From: Mya arenaria
Taxonomy: Eukaryota > Mollusca > Bivalvia > Myida > Myidae
Direction of reading: 5' to 3'
DNA length: 64,000 nt
NCBI RefSeq assembly: GCF_026914265.1
Contig: NC_069125.1
Span: forward strand, 67,073,479 to 67,137,478
Shown here: positions 38,664 to 53,700 of the stretch, one piece after another
Numbering within the stretch: position 1 is the first letter of the stretch
Layout: the number at the start of each line of letters is the position of its first letter
Program-made: the position numbers and the translations under genes
Notes under the pieces: model-generated
Told to the model about the DNA's origin: nothing
The model's input: the letters and a program-made list of their open reading frames with translations, nothing else
The model's database searches: none

Positions 38664-39438
38664 TCATGTTTCTATTTCATGTGTTTTTTTGTAATATGAA
38701 GTAGCCTGTGATGTCGTAAATATTTGTTGAGATATAAAAATGTTTGTTAAACTCACGATACTTGTGACTAAATCAGAGGTAATCCGAATTCAGTTTGCTT
38801 TTTGAGTGTATTCAGGCATACCTAAATTCGGCATCCGAAATATCGCCATAAAGGGGCAGGAATCCTATATATGACGGGAAGTGTTTGGAAAGTATTTGGG
38901 TTGGGGAGGTGACATCCTCAATTATCTTGTAAATTTCTTGAGTGAACAACACACATTCAAAATTTACGTTTAAGTTTGGCTCTTTCAAAATCAGAAAATA
39001 CATCAGAAAGTCCATTTCAAGGGAGGTAACTACTGCGTAGATGTTTGGCTTTTTACCATTACTTTTCCTCTTTGTTGTCTGCTTCTGACAAATATTACAA
39101 CTCGGGAGAAAAGCAAAGAAGCTTGAAAACAAAGATTGATTGACAGTACGGTTTTGTTTAGTGCATTCTCCAGTTGTTTGCTGGAAATAATAGTTTATGT
39201 CTGGCTAATAAAAATGTATTTTAGCAAGTGATATTATGATATAAATCATATTTGTTGGGCTCTATTGCTATTTGCAGGTTTGCAGAGCCATAATAAATGA
39301 TCACAGTGGCTCGAATTTTGGAATTTTTGACAATTAATGCGGTGTGATCAAAGCCATTGTTTATCATTTCAGCCACAAAATAATAATTAATGATGCAGTA
39401 TAAAAATATGTACCTGATACTGGTAGCTATAAATTACT
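38664..39438. other. intergenic, no gene seen
   Basis: The minus-strand frame at 38812-39132 has no recognisable domain. No other structure is supported. Confidence 0.4.
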
Positions 39439-39440
39439 TA

Positions 39441-40181
39441 CGAGGTTTGTTCGGAAAGTTCCTGGACAGAACGCATTCCTTGTGAAAGGCTCATTGTATT
39501 ATAATAAATCTAAGTACGGATTTACTACATCTATTATTCCATATCACTCTTAAATTTTGATTCCATACATATAACAGTAAAAAAGTTACAATAAATATAA
39601 AACATGTACCAACAATATGGCGGAGCAACCCGACGTTAAAATTTATAACGTCAACGTCAATTCAGTTTACTCTTTCTTGAAATAGCGGCCATGTGCTTGC
39701 ACCCAACGTTCATGTCTCCTGACCCATGATGTGTAAATAGTTTGAAACCATTGTTTATGGTTTCGAGATCGTTGAATCTGATTCCGCGTAGCTGAGCTTT
39801 GACGGCCGGGAAAAGTGCAATATTAAGTGGCGCAAGGTCTGGGCTGTAGGGGGCGTGCTCCTCCCACATCTCTTGTCGTTGGATGTTGACTCGCGCCTCT
39901 CCTTAAAGCGTCAAGATGACGTTTCCCGGGTTTTTTAACGTTACAAAATGCATTTAATGTGAACAATATAGGAATATATAAGGCTTGCTCCACAACAGCA
40001 AATATTATGTTGCTATGGATACAATATTTTTGGAATGTATTGACTTAGGTGAAAGGCGAATGTCCGCTTATTATCAAAATGAATATATATATGTGTCTCA
40101 ACTTGACCGAAGTTTCAAAGCTCTGCGTTGAAAAATAACAAAGTTATTAGTACAGTCCGGGAACTTTCCGACCATACCTTG
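39441..40181 (-). mobile_element. internally deleted mariner-like element, 741 bp
   Basis: Terminal inverted repeats CGAGGTTTGTTCGGAAAGTT and (minus strand) CAAGGTATGGTCGGAAAGTT are flanked by TA on each side (39439-39440, 40182-40183). Between them lies a C-terminal transposase remnant on the minus strand. A full mariner is about 1.3 kb, so over 40 percent is missing. Confidence 0.9.
39657..39869 (-). pseudogene. mariner transposase C-terminal remnant
   Basis: The peptide HAPYSPDLAPLNIALFPAVK, followed by AQLRGIRF, matches the conserved mariner segment YSPDLAPsDyhLFp around the third catalytic Asp. The N-terminal and first catalytic parts are absent from the element. It is nonfunctional. 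Confidence 0.85.
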
Positions 40182-40556
40182 TAAGTGTGGAAACAAGCCA
40201 TTCAAAGACCCTAAGATAGCTAATTTTTAGCACTCAATTCGGCTCAAAAAGACCATGTACAAACAACATTTTGGTAATCTACTTATGGGGATTTTTTTAC
40301 CTTCATTATCGCACATTAATGTTTTGACTGTTAACATTATGTCACCCTGGCATTCACTATTTTCATTCTGTGCGCTCGGGGTAAAAGGTTTTGTTCTTTT
40401 CTTACTTGCGGAATATTTTAATTATTGGTACCAGGTGTATGCTGAATAAAGCAGCAAATGCTTGGCTCCATCATGTGATGCTATGTAAACACTCTGGAAG
40501 AATTATGAGAGTCATTTCTGTGCTATTTTTCGTGATCATGGTGTAACATTTTTTGC

Positions 40557-40563
40557 ACACACA

Positions 40564-40612
<49 letters not shown>
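40557..40612. repeat. CA dinucleotide microsatellite
   Basis: About 27 CA units with a single CATA interruption near 40569. Confidence 0.95.
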
Positions 40613-40613
<1 letters not shown>

Positions 40614-41045
40614 TACTCGTATGTAGTTTGCATGAGTTTTTTGTGTTTAATTTCCTATCTAGGTATCACATTTTTATATTGCATAATTAATGATTATTTT
40701 ATGGCTGAAATAATTTCCAAAAATCAAGCCACTGTGACAATTATGAGCATTCAGCAGCCCCGGGATACTTTTTAATCATTTTGATATTTGTTATGAATCC
40801 CTGTCTCCAGTCTGCAAAGCAGAAAAATCATGAATATTCTCTATGACGTCCATTTAGGCGAACTAGTAAAGACGTGTGAAATGTGTAATTTGATGATAAA
40901 TTTGTGAACAATACCAGTATTCAATTAATACTCGCCATAATGAGAGACAAAGATGTTATATAAATACTGTATTTATATATAATATAAGGTCTTTGTCGTA
41001 TTTATGGTGAGTATTGCTTTGAATGTCAAAACAATGCCAACTGTG

Positions 41046-41163
41046 TTCACATGCGTAGTTGTTTCTGGGCCATTTTCAGTGCATTTGTTTATTTAATATC
41101 AGTTTTCACATGCATATTTGTTTCTGGGCCATTTTCAGTGCATTTGTTTATTTAATATCAGTT
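41046..41163. repeat. tandem duplication, period 59 bp
   Basis: TTCACATGC...GTTTCTGGGCCATTTTCAGT...ATTTAATATCAGTT is present twice in succession, nearly identical (two or three differences). Confidence 0.9.
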
Positions 41164-41743
41164 GTCAAATAAGCTGAATAATAATATTGTCCCTTATACT
41201 CTGCAAAACACTTTTATTACTTAAAATGTATTGAATTATTTTCTTATTCTAGTTTACTTGTGCATTGTTTGGGTTGAGGTTTTGTTGAATATTGGTCACT
41301 TTCTGATGTTTTGTAAATACTCCTCTCTAACTGTTAAACAAATAATCATGGTAATCGAGTCCCTAAATAAACGAAATGGCAAAGACCCTGGGTTGATATA
41401 AATTATGTAAACATGTATGTTATGCATGCAATTATAAATAAATTATGATAACTTTTCATAACATGGACATTAAATAATACATCTTAAAGACATGATGGGA
41501 TCTTTTATTGTTCATTTCATTGCAATTGACATTGACAAAGTCTTTCATTCACAATTACGGGGTTTCCCAGCATACTTCAGGAAACAAGTGAAATTTGAAA
41601 TGTTGAATCAGACCAAACATTAAACGGGGAAAACCCTACAAAAGAGCGTAAGAAACCAAATGTTTTAACTGATCCCATCTGGCTCAACATCTTGTGAAAT
41701 AGTGTCTATTTTACAACAGTTGAACAGGTATCATACATTGCAG

Positions 41744-44700
41744 ATGTCAGTGTCCGAAGAAGATGGCCGGATGTTCCAGATCAGTGACAGCCTGGACTTG
41801 GACAGTCTGGTTGACTCTGTAATTGATGAGATCTGCAACCCAGATTCCACAGGATTTCAAGCAGACATCCATAAGGTCCAGAACCAAATCAGAAATGCTG
41901 AACGTAAGCTTTAAATTCTCAAATTAGTGAAAAATTAATTAAAATCTAAATCCATTTCTTTTACATGTTTTATTGAACAGAATATTGTCTTGTTGGTAAC
42001 ATGCATCATTTATTTTGTGTCAAGGTAAGCAGCGTGAAATCAACCGTATCTTCTCAGACTGCATGGAGCAGCTTGTCCAGTTCAGCAACACCCTTGAGGA
42101 GGAGGAGAGGCACAGCGAGTAGGTTACTGCAGCTCTCAGAAGGCTTGTTTAGTGTCACAGTTTTCACCATTTCAAATTAATGGGCTTGAAGAAATTTACA
42201 TTCATTTAATTTATTTCATTTGTTAAGTGTAGGTTATTTATATTGTCTTCAAAAAAGAGCTTTAACTTAGTTTTTTTTTTTATTTTATCAATATTTACTT
42301 ATATATAATTATACATGTTTAAACTGGTGATTAATCCCAAAACTAAATTTCCACTTCAGGCAAAGACACCAGGAGATACTAGATGCAGAAGCTAATGGAC
42401 CCTCTGAGGTCACAATTACAGACTCTGATGAAGATGATGACGATGTTCAATTCATACAGAAAACATTTGACCCAAACATTGCCCTGAAGAGAAAACAGGA
42501 GGCTTCGGCATCAAACTCTGGGTACATCCTTGCATCAACTTTGCTTTGAAATTAGATACAACATAGATCAAATGATTTGAAAATATTTAAGCAGTTATTT
42601 AATCAACAGGAATTCTATATGAAAAGGGAGTTGGAGTTTATTAGTTTAAATTATTCTGTTGCTGTGTGTATTTAAAACTGATAGACAATCCATTTGTTTA
42701 ACTAAAAGAAAAAAAATGTTTTGATGTTATTTCACTGAAGTCTTCTTAATTTTTACTTCAAACAGTATAAAGAGGAAGACAGACCAACCATCCACCATTG
42801 GCCAGACCCGGGCTAATTTGGCAGCCGCCTTGGCCAATAGTCCGGTAAGGATACACTTTCAGAGTTGTGGTTGTTTCGTGTTTATCTGTTAAAAACAGTT
42901 GTAATTATTATGTCTGTTTTTTTTATTAATCTCTTCCACCTGTGTTAAAATAAAGGAAAAAAGAGAGGCATATTTCTGTATGCATGATTTTATCCATTTG
43001 ATGCTTATCCAGTTCACTGCTTTTGATATAATTTGAAAAAGAAAATGACTATCCTTGCTACTGATTGCAGTCAAGGACAATTGACAGTGCAAGGAAAATA
43101 TTCACAGCTTCTCTTGCAAAACAGTCCTCCCTCAAACTAAGGATAACTGCTGTAAGACAGATGTTGTTGTCAATGTTTGCTCGTTAGGTCATGCTGAGTG
43201 TCAGAGGCAATAAAACAGGAGTCTAGCCCTAATAAACCTTATTTGCATGATGAGCATGTATATTCACCTGGTAGAAAGAACAAAATAAGAAAAAATCACA
43301 CAGAAAAGTTCATGTTAAACTCTTAACTAATACATAGTAGCCATCCCCATTAAAAGCATGTCAAATATCAATGTATTTGACCCTCAAAGCCGCAAAAATG
43401 GACCATAAATGAAAGGTAAGAAAGGTTATTGCGAAACTCTGCTTGTTCATTGAACATGTATACATGTATATGGATATCTGTTTGAGCATTTCACCATCCA
43501 GGTTTATTGTTAGGTGTACACATTGATAGCATCTAAAGTTCATGGAGAGTGTTTGTGCATTTAAGATACATGTATTTGTATGGATTTCCATGTTGTTCGA
43601 TAAAGATAATGTACAGTGGAATTTCTTTTAAAGCTGCACTCTCACAGATTTACCATTTTTACAACTTTTTTTCTTTTTTTGTCATGGAAAGAGCATATTT
43701 TTTGGTAAATATCTGCAAACCAATGATAAAAGATTGCTGACAAAAGATCATATCGCAAATTTTCATATTTCTGTTCGAAAATTTATGTTTTATGGCTTAA
43801 ACTGTTACTAACGGTTTAAGAAAAATGGATAAAACATCAATTTTTTAACTTAAATATAAAAATTTGCGATCTATTTTTTGTCCGCAGTCTAATATAACTG
43901 GTTTCCATGCATTTTCGCAAAAATTGGCTTGTTCCAAGACAAAAAGTAAAAAAGTTGTCAAAGCGTTCAATCTGTGAGAGTGCAGCTTGAAATTGATCGC
44001 TTAATTATTTCGTAATCCATACCAGAAAAAGTAGAACAAAATGAGAAATAACTCAAAATATGATACATGTACAACATGTAACTCAAAATATGATACATGT
44101 ACAACATGTATGGCTCAACCATTAAGAATCTTTAAGCTCCTGTTGTAACTTTGAACAGAAAATGTTATTGTCTCTGACACTTGTGCAATGTCTTGAAGAA
44201 TCTTGTAATGTTGCCTCATATACAATAATGTTAAATGTTTAGTATTATCCAAACTCGTAATGCATGAAGGCTTGGTTTTGTTTATACTGTACATGCATTT
44301 GATTTAACTGCACTAGACAAATGCATCATGTGTTAGCTGTAAATGCATTGTGCCCTTAAAATAGATTTTGTTTTCTATTTTCTTAAATTTAACATATAAT
44401 ATCACAGAAAATACCAGGTTTCTAAGAGCTAATATTTATTTATTATTATTATATTGAATTTTCATTCATTAATTTCACTTTTCATGCTATGGCAAAAGGA
44501 AAGAATGAAACATGATTAATATTCAAAGTATATACATTATAGACTACATAAATTTTTTTTATAAATTTGTTTATTAATGGCAATGTTTCAGTTTTTGTAC
44601 AATTATTAAGAAGGATCAATGCCACTTATTTATACAAGTACATTATTGTTCATGTTGTTTGTCTGTACCACTTTCAGCAAAGTGTCTTACACACCGTGCC

Positions 44701-47700
44701 GAAGAACAATCTTCAGCCTTTACAAAGAAATCTCCAACCCTCCAATACATCATTATCATCACCGTCATCCCAGTTATCATCATTATTATCATCACCACCC
44801 TCAGTTTTGCCAGTAAGGGAGCATGGCTTTTATGCATGGCCATATACTTATTTTTATATTTTATAATTCTGCAGCTTGTCTTCTGTATACGGTATATTTG
44901 TACTGGTATATATGTCTGGAATGTAAAGTAGATATTTTCAATGTTTCATTTGCTTTATATTTATTTTCGCATCTTTTAGCGAAACATGACAAGATCCTTC
45001 ATGAAAAATATCTCAGTTTCTATTGTAATGTTCAGAGTAGATGTATTGTTTTGGTCAATTTATTATTATTATTACTTCTATATACTTTTATATCCATAGT
45101 GTACACTTTGCTGTAAATAAATTCTAATTATGTAATTAACTAATTATATAATTTGTACTGTAACATAAGACTTAAGATGTGTTTTAGAAAACTGTGTCGT
45201 CTGTCCTTCCCATGGCCGGTTCCCAGTCTGCAACCCCGTCAGTGTTGTCAGCCCTCCAGCAGCGGAAACCAGCATCCTCCTCATACATGCAGAGCTCACA
45301 AGCCAACCAGGAACACATGGAAAAACTTTTCCTGGAGGATGTCAAGTATGCCACTGTTGAGCTCTCTACAAGTTTAATGAAAATCTGGTTACCATATCTT
45401 CATTCAAAGCCATTGGAATGAAAATAGAACAGTTTAAACATAGTCATTTGTAATATTGGCTACACTTGTAGCTTTACTCTGCCGTATGCTTATACCCAAG
45501 GATTAACCCTGGAATGTGATTTCAGTGTTTGTAAGGTTGGAGGTTATGTGCTGGCCCGGAGGTACGGTGATGTCTGGCAGAAGGCTGAGATCATGGACAT
45601 TAATAAACCAGCAACAACTATCTGTGATGTGAGTATCCAGGCATGGAGTTAAATATTACGGTAATATGGGAGCTTCTTATGTGGAGATTAATTTGGAAAG
45701 TACTATTAAGTATCAATGAAGTATATGAATAATACATTTCAGCATGCCTACGGTTTCATGACACCTGCAAGACTTTTTTAACAACTTACGCATAAAGCAT
45801 TCTAAATGTTAGTGTTACAGAAATAATTGGTTAATAATTACTAATTCAAACATCGATATTTGCAAGAACAAAATGTGAATGAAGGTATATTGTTTTGTTA
45901 CAGCGTAAATTCAAGGTGCGTTTTGAGCAGAAGCGTGTGGTGAAGATGTTGGTGTCGAAACATGTGGCATTCTTGGAGAGCATCAACAAGCCTGTCCTTG
46001 TGGGCACCAGAATCATAGGTCTGTGTTACAGTGAAATCTATTGGGGGATCGATGTTTGATATTTAAAGTTTTGTAAGCTCCATAATTGTTAGCAATAGTG
46101 AATATTGCCACATATTTTACATTTACACAATATAAATTGAAAAAAGTTTCTATCACAAATGCTACATGTATGACATGTTCATCTGACTTTTTCTAGCCCT
46201 GTACAAGGACGATGAGTCTAATGAGGCGTTCTATGCTGGTATCATTGCTGAGGCTCCAAATGGGAGGAATGAGCTCAGGTTTGAACTATTATATTTACTG
46301 ATTTAACAAAAGAAATTAAGGGACTTGTTTTTTTTCTTTGCCTTGTTTGCCTTTTTTTATAGATTAAATCACAGTGGCGGGATAATGTTTTCAGGTACCT
46401 CGTGTTTTTTGACGATGGCTATGCTCAATACTGCAGCTCAAAGGAGATCCATAAAGTTTTCTATCAAAGTAAGTTATTGTGCATGCAATACATCATATTC
46501 GTTAAAGAAATACTTTCCATGTCTCAATTACATTAGTGAGACTAGTTTAACTATTTGTTATATTACTTTTTCCATCAACTACATTCCCTTCTGTACTTGT
46601 AGTTGGAAATGTATTAACAAATTATCTACAGGTTTGTTACAGTATGTGTGTGCCTGTTTGTAGGTCGTAATGTATGGGAAGATATACATCCAGATTCACA
46701 AGACTTTGTGAAGGACTATTTGGCACAGTATCCAGAGGTAATATTCAAGTTAGATTAACTTTTTTTCACCATAACGGTTTTGGGCTGATAGGATGGTAAT
46801 TTAATGCTGAATTGAAAAAGATGTTAACTTTGCTGATTAAATTCATTACCATTATGCTCAAAGATTTTCTGTGTTTATCTAGTTGAAAATAAGAGATTGA
46901 TTGATTAAACAAACTCAATGGTTGAAACTTCATGTACATGTATGTTTTCCAGGCTTGTGTAACTAAAGATAACTAACTTGTTGTTACCCCTTTAAAACTC
47001 AAATATAATTTAATTATTGGACTTGAAGCTGCTGAAGCTTGACTTACATGTATACTATATTTCACCCTTACCAGAGGCCGATGGTGCGCTTACATAAGGG
47101 TCAGACAGTGAAGACAGAGTGGAAGGGCAAGTGGTGGACAGCCAAGGTGGAGGAGGTGGACGCCAGCCTTGTTCTCATGTTCTTCCCAGCTGACAAACGT
47201 AGCGAGTGGATCTACCGAGGTTCCACACGCCTTGAACCACTCTACACAGCCCTAGTGAGTTTTTTTTATTTGTTTTCAGCTCAAAGCCTCAACTGTATCA
47301 TTGAAAATTTACTTCCAAATGAAAATTATCAATATAATGATTTGCTTTCATGTTTATAAATAACATTCAATGTTAAGTACGCTTACTATCATTTAAATGC
47401 ACCTTTTATTTATTTTATACCACTTGAGATAAAACAGTTTTATGAGCTTTTGATTGAAATTACAATATCAATAATTTATCAAAATGCCGTAACAGATTGT
47501 TTCTGATCATCAGTTACGATTTTAGACTAATTTTCAACTTTAAGCTGTCTAACAGTAAAGTCGAAATAGATTAGTATTTTTTATTAAACAAAGTGTCCTT
47601 TGTTTACAGGCAAATGCAGAAGCTAACCGGATCATGGGCAAGGTTAAGAGACACAACCTCAATGTTGCCAGTGGTAACAAACCTGTAGTGGAATACACCA

Positions 47701-50700
47701 GGAACAACAGCACTGACAGTAAGCTTCTGATAGTTTCTAAACTGATCATTGTTGTAAGTGCTTCTTTAATATGCTGTAAATATACTCAGGTAATTGCTAC
47801 CTGGAATAACATGCCTTATACCTAAAGGATTTTAGGCTATCTTTTGTTTATAATGTTGCTGAAGAAATAATGATTTAAGATAAGTTTTATGTTAATAAAT
47901 GGCATTGAATTTTGTATTGTTACTATTTTTAAGTATTTACATTCCATACAAGGTTCACCAGCCAAGGCTGAGAAGAAAAAGTCTGTAGCTAAGAAGAGCA
48001 CTACTCCATCCAGCCTGAACACTGGACAGGTGTGGGAGGCCAGCTGGATGAAAAGAAAATCTACTGAGGACCGAAAACCCTCACTTAAGATCCAACCACA
48101 AGGTGCAGTGTAACACTACAACTGCCTTTATCACGCTATGACACTGAACTGCAGAATCTATTGAACATGTACAAGAATCTACTGTTCAATCTACATGTAG
48201 TTCTTATAGAACTGAAGTCATTGTCATGGTTATATATGTCAATACTCTTACGCTGTGGAATGGTATTCTTTTTGAATGCATATTTAAACACAACATTTTA
48301 GAAAATAGATTTTGTTACATATTGAATTATGTCATGACTCCAACACAAATGACACAAGCCATTGGTCAAGGACTGGCCGCTTTTACTATATTGGGTCACC
48401 AAATTAATATTGTATGAAAATGGCATCCGTTTTCCAATTCTGATGAGTAAATGAAACATTTAAATAGGTTGTTGACGTGAAATATATGTTACAGGGTTAG
48501 TAGTTGTTGACCCAACATGGGATATAAGGGGCGCAGAAACTGTATTCGGGTTTGAGCTTCGCTTTACCCATTATGGTTTCCTTTGCCCGTATATCCCATA
48601 TCGAGTCACCTACTTACCCTATAACTTATAATATATACCTTTAGATATCAGACTATACTTTCTTTGTATGAAAACAGTCACAACTTCTTTTTTGTTGATG
48701 ATGTAGAATACATTGTATTATTTATTTGTTTGAAGACAAGTTCAGCACATCTACAATCAGCAGCCCTCCGGTGGCTGCAAAGAGTCGGGACATGGCTAGT
48801 ATTCTCCAGGACAGACTTACAACCCCTGAAGAGGCTGGCACTGTTGGTATGGACTTTTAAATTGTTATTGTACTAAATTGAACTAGAATTGTTATCTAGT
48901 AAAAAGAAGGATGGATATGAATATTTCACAGCTGAAATCCATGTCCTTGTAGTACAAACCAGAATTGTTGTTAAATAAGATAAGATTTTTTTTGGTGGCA
49001 TAACCTTTGTTTTCCTTTAACTATCAATTTTGTGCTTATCTGTTTAATAATAGAATCCCTGTATGTTGGCTTTGTTTAATATTCAGTAAAACTGCGATCG
49101 CTCGATAACGCCGAGGTCCAAGCCGAAACCTCGAGGGAACCAATGTTTTGAACAACCCGAGTTTCAATTTTCCAGTCTGTTATGAAATATCTTACAGTGA
49201 ATTTAAGTTTGAAGTCGTTAAACCGACTGTTTAATTCGATGCTGACTATGTGTTGCGTTGTGGAATCGTTCATATGTTCAAAGGCTGTCGTATACTAAAT
49301 GTGAAAGAAAAAACATTCTAAATTAATAAAAAGCTATGTTTACTTTTACAAAAAGCACATTTTCTAAACAAGCAGCATTTAAATATGACAGTACCTATTA
49401 TTGCATAAGTCAGACTTAAGTTTCGCAAAATCAAGGACTGATTTTTGGCGCATCTTGTCTGTCTCGTGAAACTGTTCAAACTCATTATTACCTTCTCAAA
49501 TGGCCTTATCAACTAATAGCGGTCATGCGTAAACAGTGATAAGCAGTTTTTACACCTTATGAAATTTTCTGTCAACTGTCATTGCAATTTTTACAACTTG
49601 CGAATATTTTAACACCTAGCAATTGTTTGTTTATTTTGGAAAACGTGTTCAGGAAAAAATGTGAAATTGTGACCTCAAGTCATAAGGTTTTGTGCATGAT
49701 TTGTGTATTTGGGACCGGCGATTGTGCTCGTCTCCTCGCTTTATTTTGGTATGATGCAGAGTCAGTATATTTTATATGAAAATAGAAGGAAAAGTGTTCG
49801 GGCCAAGCTCCAACCTCGAAGGACCGCCGGTTCTCTAACGACTGCCTGTTGGAACGAACGCAGTTTTATTGTACATATTTATTTCAAATTGACATTCAAA
49901 AAGTTGTCTCCTTTTTAACATTTGCAGATTTAGAATCATTAGGAACAAGACTCGATCATATAATTCCATCTGCAGACAGAAAAAAAGTTCAAATGGGTAA
50001 GTCATTAACAAACAGTAATAGTATTTATTAAGTAAGTCTGAATTTAATTTATAATTTTATGCGTAAAAACTTTTGACTGAGGTCAAATAAATATTTGATA
50101 TCAACCATCAATTTACTCAGCAACTGATTGATCATTTAAATCATGGTTAGCAACATAGGGCCATCTTAATTTCTTTTCATGTTTTTCAGTGCCCCACAAG
50201 TGTTCCAAGAAATGTTTGAAGGAAGTTGTTGATCATCCAGACAAATATAGAGGGAACAATCCTCTGCTCATTCCCCTCTTCTTTGGATGGGAAAGGTAGC
50301 TTTTCTGTGAAATCTTGGGGCAGTATTTGCATTGTTTTTACAAGTCATGTGACTCATTGCACCTTTACTTATGGACATTCATAAAACAGTAAAAATGGTG
50401 TCGAAGTTTGAATGTAAATAAATGTGTATGTTTAACAAGAAACAAAATAAGATGTACTAGTAGTAAATTTGACAATGAACAAAAATCATTCCAGGCATGT
50501 GGCTAAGACAAAGCCCTATGGTCGTCGTGTTGTGTTTTACCGCGCACCATGTGGGCGGAGAATTCGCAACCTGGAGGAGCTGGACTTATACCTGATGTTG
50601 ACAGACAGTCAGCTTCCCATTGATGCCTTCTGCTGTGACCCAGAACTACATGTACACTACGAGTTTATCCCTGTTAAGGTGAGTCTTAGTGTCTGCTATT

Positions 50701-53700
50701 TAAGGTGAACAGTTACAAGTGTTGTTTATGTTTTATCTGAATTTGAAGTCAGTTAAAAGGATATGTCTTATCTAAGAAAGTGCAACAGGACTGTAAATAT
50801 CATGATATATTTTTTGGACAATGCTATAGTGGATTTAATCTAACAAAAATTATCAATAACACTGTCAATATTTTTACATGCAAATTTGATAAAACCAGCC
50901 ACTAAAAATTTCAAATTTAATAGACCATTGTAGGAAAGCGCTGTAAGCATATCAATTTGACTTCAATAACGAAAATGACCTCACTGGAGATAAGTCCCTG
51001 TGATACATGTGTGTCTATTTTTCATATTACAGACTTTCTGTGACATCAAGGACATATCGTATGGAAAGGAGAATGTTGTTATATCATGTGTGAATGGGAT
51101 TGACCGCCAGTACCCGGATTATGTGGACTACTCCAATCAGCGTATCCCGGCAAGTGGTGTAAAACTCAACCTCGACCCAAACTTTCTTGTCTGCTGTGAC
51201 TGCGAAGATAATTGCAGGGTATGTGAAACAGACTTTTAGCATGCAAACACGATTGTGTAATTTGATTGTTCAGGTATTGCTGTCATCATAGCATATTTGA
51301 TTAACACATCTTGCCAATGATTTGATTTTGAAATTTGGCTTCAAATTAAGATTTAAGTAATGCAAAATATGAACCATAATTTTTATACACATTTTGTTCT
51401 CCTCTTAGCATATAATTTTATGTTTCAAATCAGGACCCCTCCAAGTGTGCATGCCAACAGCTGACATCTAGATCATCGGCTGTAGTGAATGGTGGGCGAG
51501 CCATGCCAAATGCTGGCTACAGACACAGGCGGCTAGAGGAACCACTTATATCAGGGTACGTTGACAATCTCTGTAGTTCTTAGTTTGAAAGGGGATTCAT
51601 TGAACTTGATACACATCACCACCACAAAGGGTTCTAGGGCCTTGGTATATTTTCTTCACCTCTTGTCTCAGAGTTATGTGCCATTCAACGATTTACAGTT
51701 GGAGTTTGTTGCTTGAGTTTAAAAGATATCAATTTGATAGTGCCTGCATTTTGGTTGACCCTTATCAACTCTTTTGGGTTATGTGCCTTTGACCATGGAA
51801 GTACCTTTGTTCCAACTTCCTGACCATGTATGTACTCCATGGGAAACAACACCTTATAAAATTCATGTCAACTGGAATACAAGTTGTTTCCCTTTAATAA
51901 GAAATCTTGCAGAATTGAAACCTAGACCAACAGAAAATTACTGAAGCACCATTTAAACCAGAGACCTGTTAAATATCTGCAAGGGTTTATCAGTTAAGCA
52001 AATCACTTATAACGGATAACAATAATCCTCCAGTAACTTTCTCCTGCCTTGGACACACACAGTAATGAATGTTATCAATGCCATGAAGCTTTGATACTAC
52101 AATGTATTCTCTATATATGGGGATAGTCTCTTCACTGTATACACTGTTTATAAACAACATATAACATCCTTTATAAAGCTAGCATCATTTCTACAAGTGT
52201 AGTTAGAATAAATGCTGATGTGAGTAATGGGTAAATATCATTCCAGTATTGGCAAATGAAAAACCAAAACACATTTGCTTATGACTGTTTTCAGTTGTTG
52301 TTTTTATCAAATATGATAATAAACACACCAAGACCATTGATTCATTTTCGTGTATTTAAATGGCAGTAACTTATTAAATATTGATGTTTGTTTCAGGCTT
52401 TATGAGTGCAATTCACGATGTAAATGTGACAAGAGATGTGTCCAAAGAGTTGTTCAGAATGGTCTCAAAAACAGACTGCAAGTGTTCAAAACAGAGAAAA
52501 GGTAGGATTGTTGTATAATTTGTGAGTGTGTTTTGTACATGTAGATTACACTTCACTTAATTTATGTCACTTTTGAAAAAAAGTTGAAGGATGACACTAC
52601 TAGAATCAAGTTTACATTAAATATGATAAGTAAATATGAAAAGGTTTGATGGAAAATTGTTCTTTTTGTTTTTATGTCTATATTCTTTTCCCAAGGGGCT
52701 GGGGCCTGCGCTGCCTGGATGACATTCCTCGTGGCGGATTTATCTGTATCTATGCTGGTCAGTTACTGACTGACCAGGGGGCGAACGAAGATGGACAACA
52801 ATACGGGGACGAGTATCTCGCTGAACTTGATTACATTGAGGTACAAAAATTATTACTGCCTTTTCAACCTGTGGGTAAAGAAAAAAACATATTTGAATCA
52901 CAACTTTATAGTCACACTGAGATAGAAAAAAACACATTTCCAACCATTAGTGTTTTTTATCAAAAACAAAAGTATACGAAGAAAATTTGCATACATAGTT
53001 TAGGGTTTTGTTTTAAAGTGAACCCAGATTTAAAGGCTTATCCTGTAGGTAGATAGTCAGTACATGTTGTTGTTCTGTTGAACTGGTATTTTTGCACGTA
53101 GCTGATACATGTTACCTTTCTATGTGCGTTTGCAGGTTGTAGAGAGACAGAAGGCAGGCTATGAGAGTGATGTAGAAGACATTGATGAGATGGGCCGTGA
53201 CAATGACGGGCCAGACTGGGAGACAGAGAGTGACCATGGCAACGGATCTGACTCAGATGAGTATGTGAATTCCCTGAATGTCTATTTGTAACTCCTGGCT
53301 TTCACAATTATAGAAGCAAGATTTTTCTCAGATTCAATGTATTGGTAAATGTGAACAGCTAATTTGCAAATCTGTCTAAAAAATGCATCACTTTCATGCA
53401 ATAATACATGTAAATGTATGTTCTAACAAAAGCCAATTAGGCATAATCATTAATAAACAAAATTATTTTCTTTACATGTTTAAAAACTAATACCATAAAG
53501 TCATTAAGGTGTAATGCTTCTTGACCTGTCTTTCTATTTCATATCTATATGTTTATTTGATTCAACATTGTCAGAATGTTGCCTCTGCTTTACACAGATC
53601 ATTTAAGGATAAGTCCTACACAAAAAAAGGTTGGCCAGAGGTTGGAGTTTCCGAAAAACAACACCAAACTAGGTATTGACAAAAGCATGGATTGTCAACT

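Larger units (their letters stand above)
40184..41743. promoter_or_regulatory. upstream region of SETDB1
   Basis: Apart from the CA microsatellite and the tandem duplication listed separately, nothing coding is supported. An acceptor (ATACATTGCAG) ends at 41743 immediately before the start codon, so at least one untranslated exon must lie upstream. Its position was not determined. Confidence 0.4.

Noticed and set aside
53581-53632. Possible small SETDB1 exon after an acceptor near 53598
   Set aside because: The 32-base candidate would break the reading phase into the next exon.
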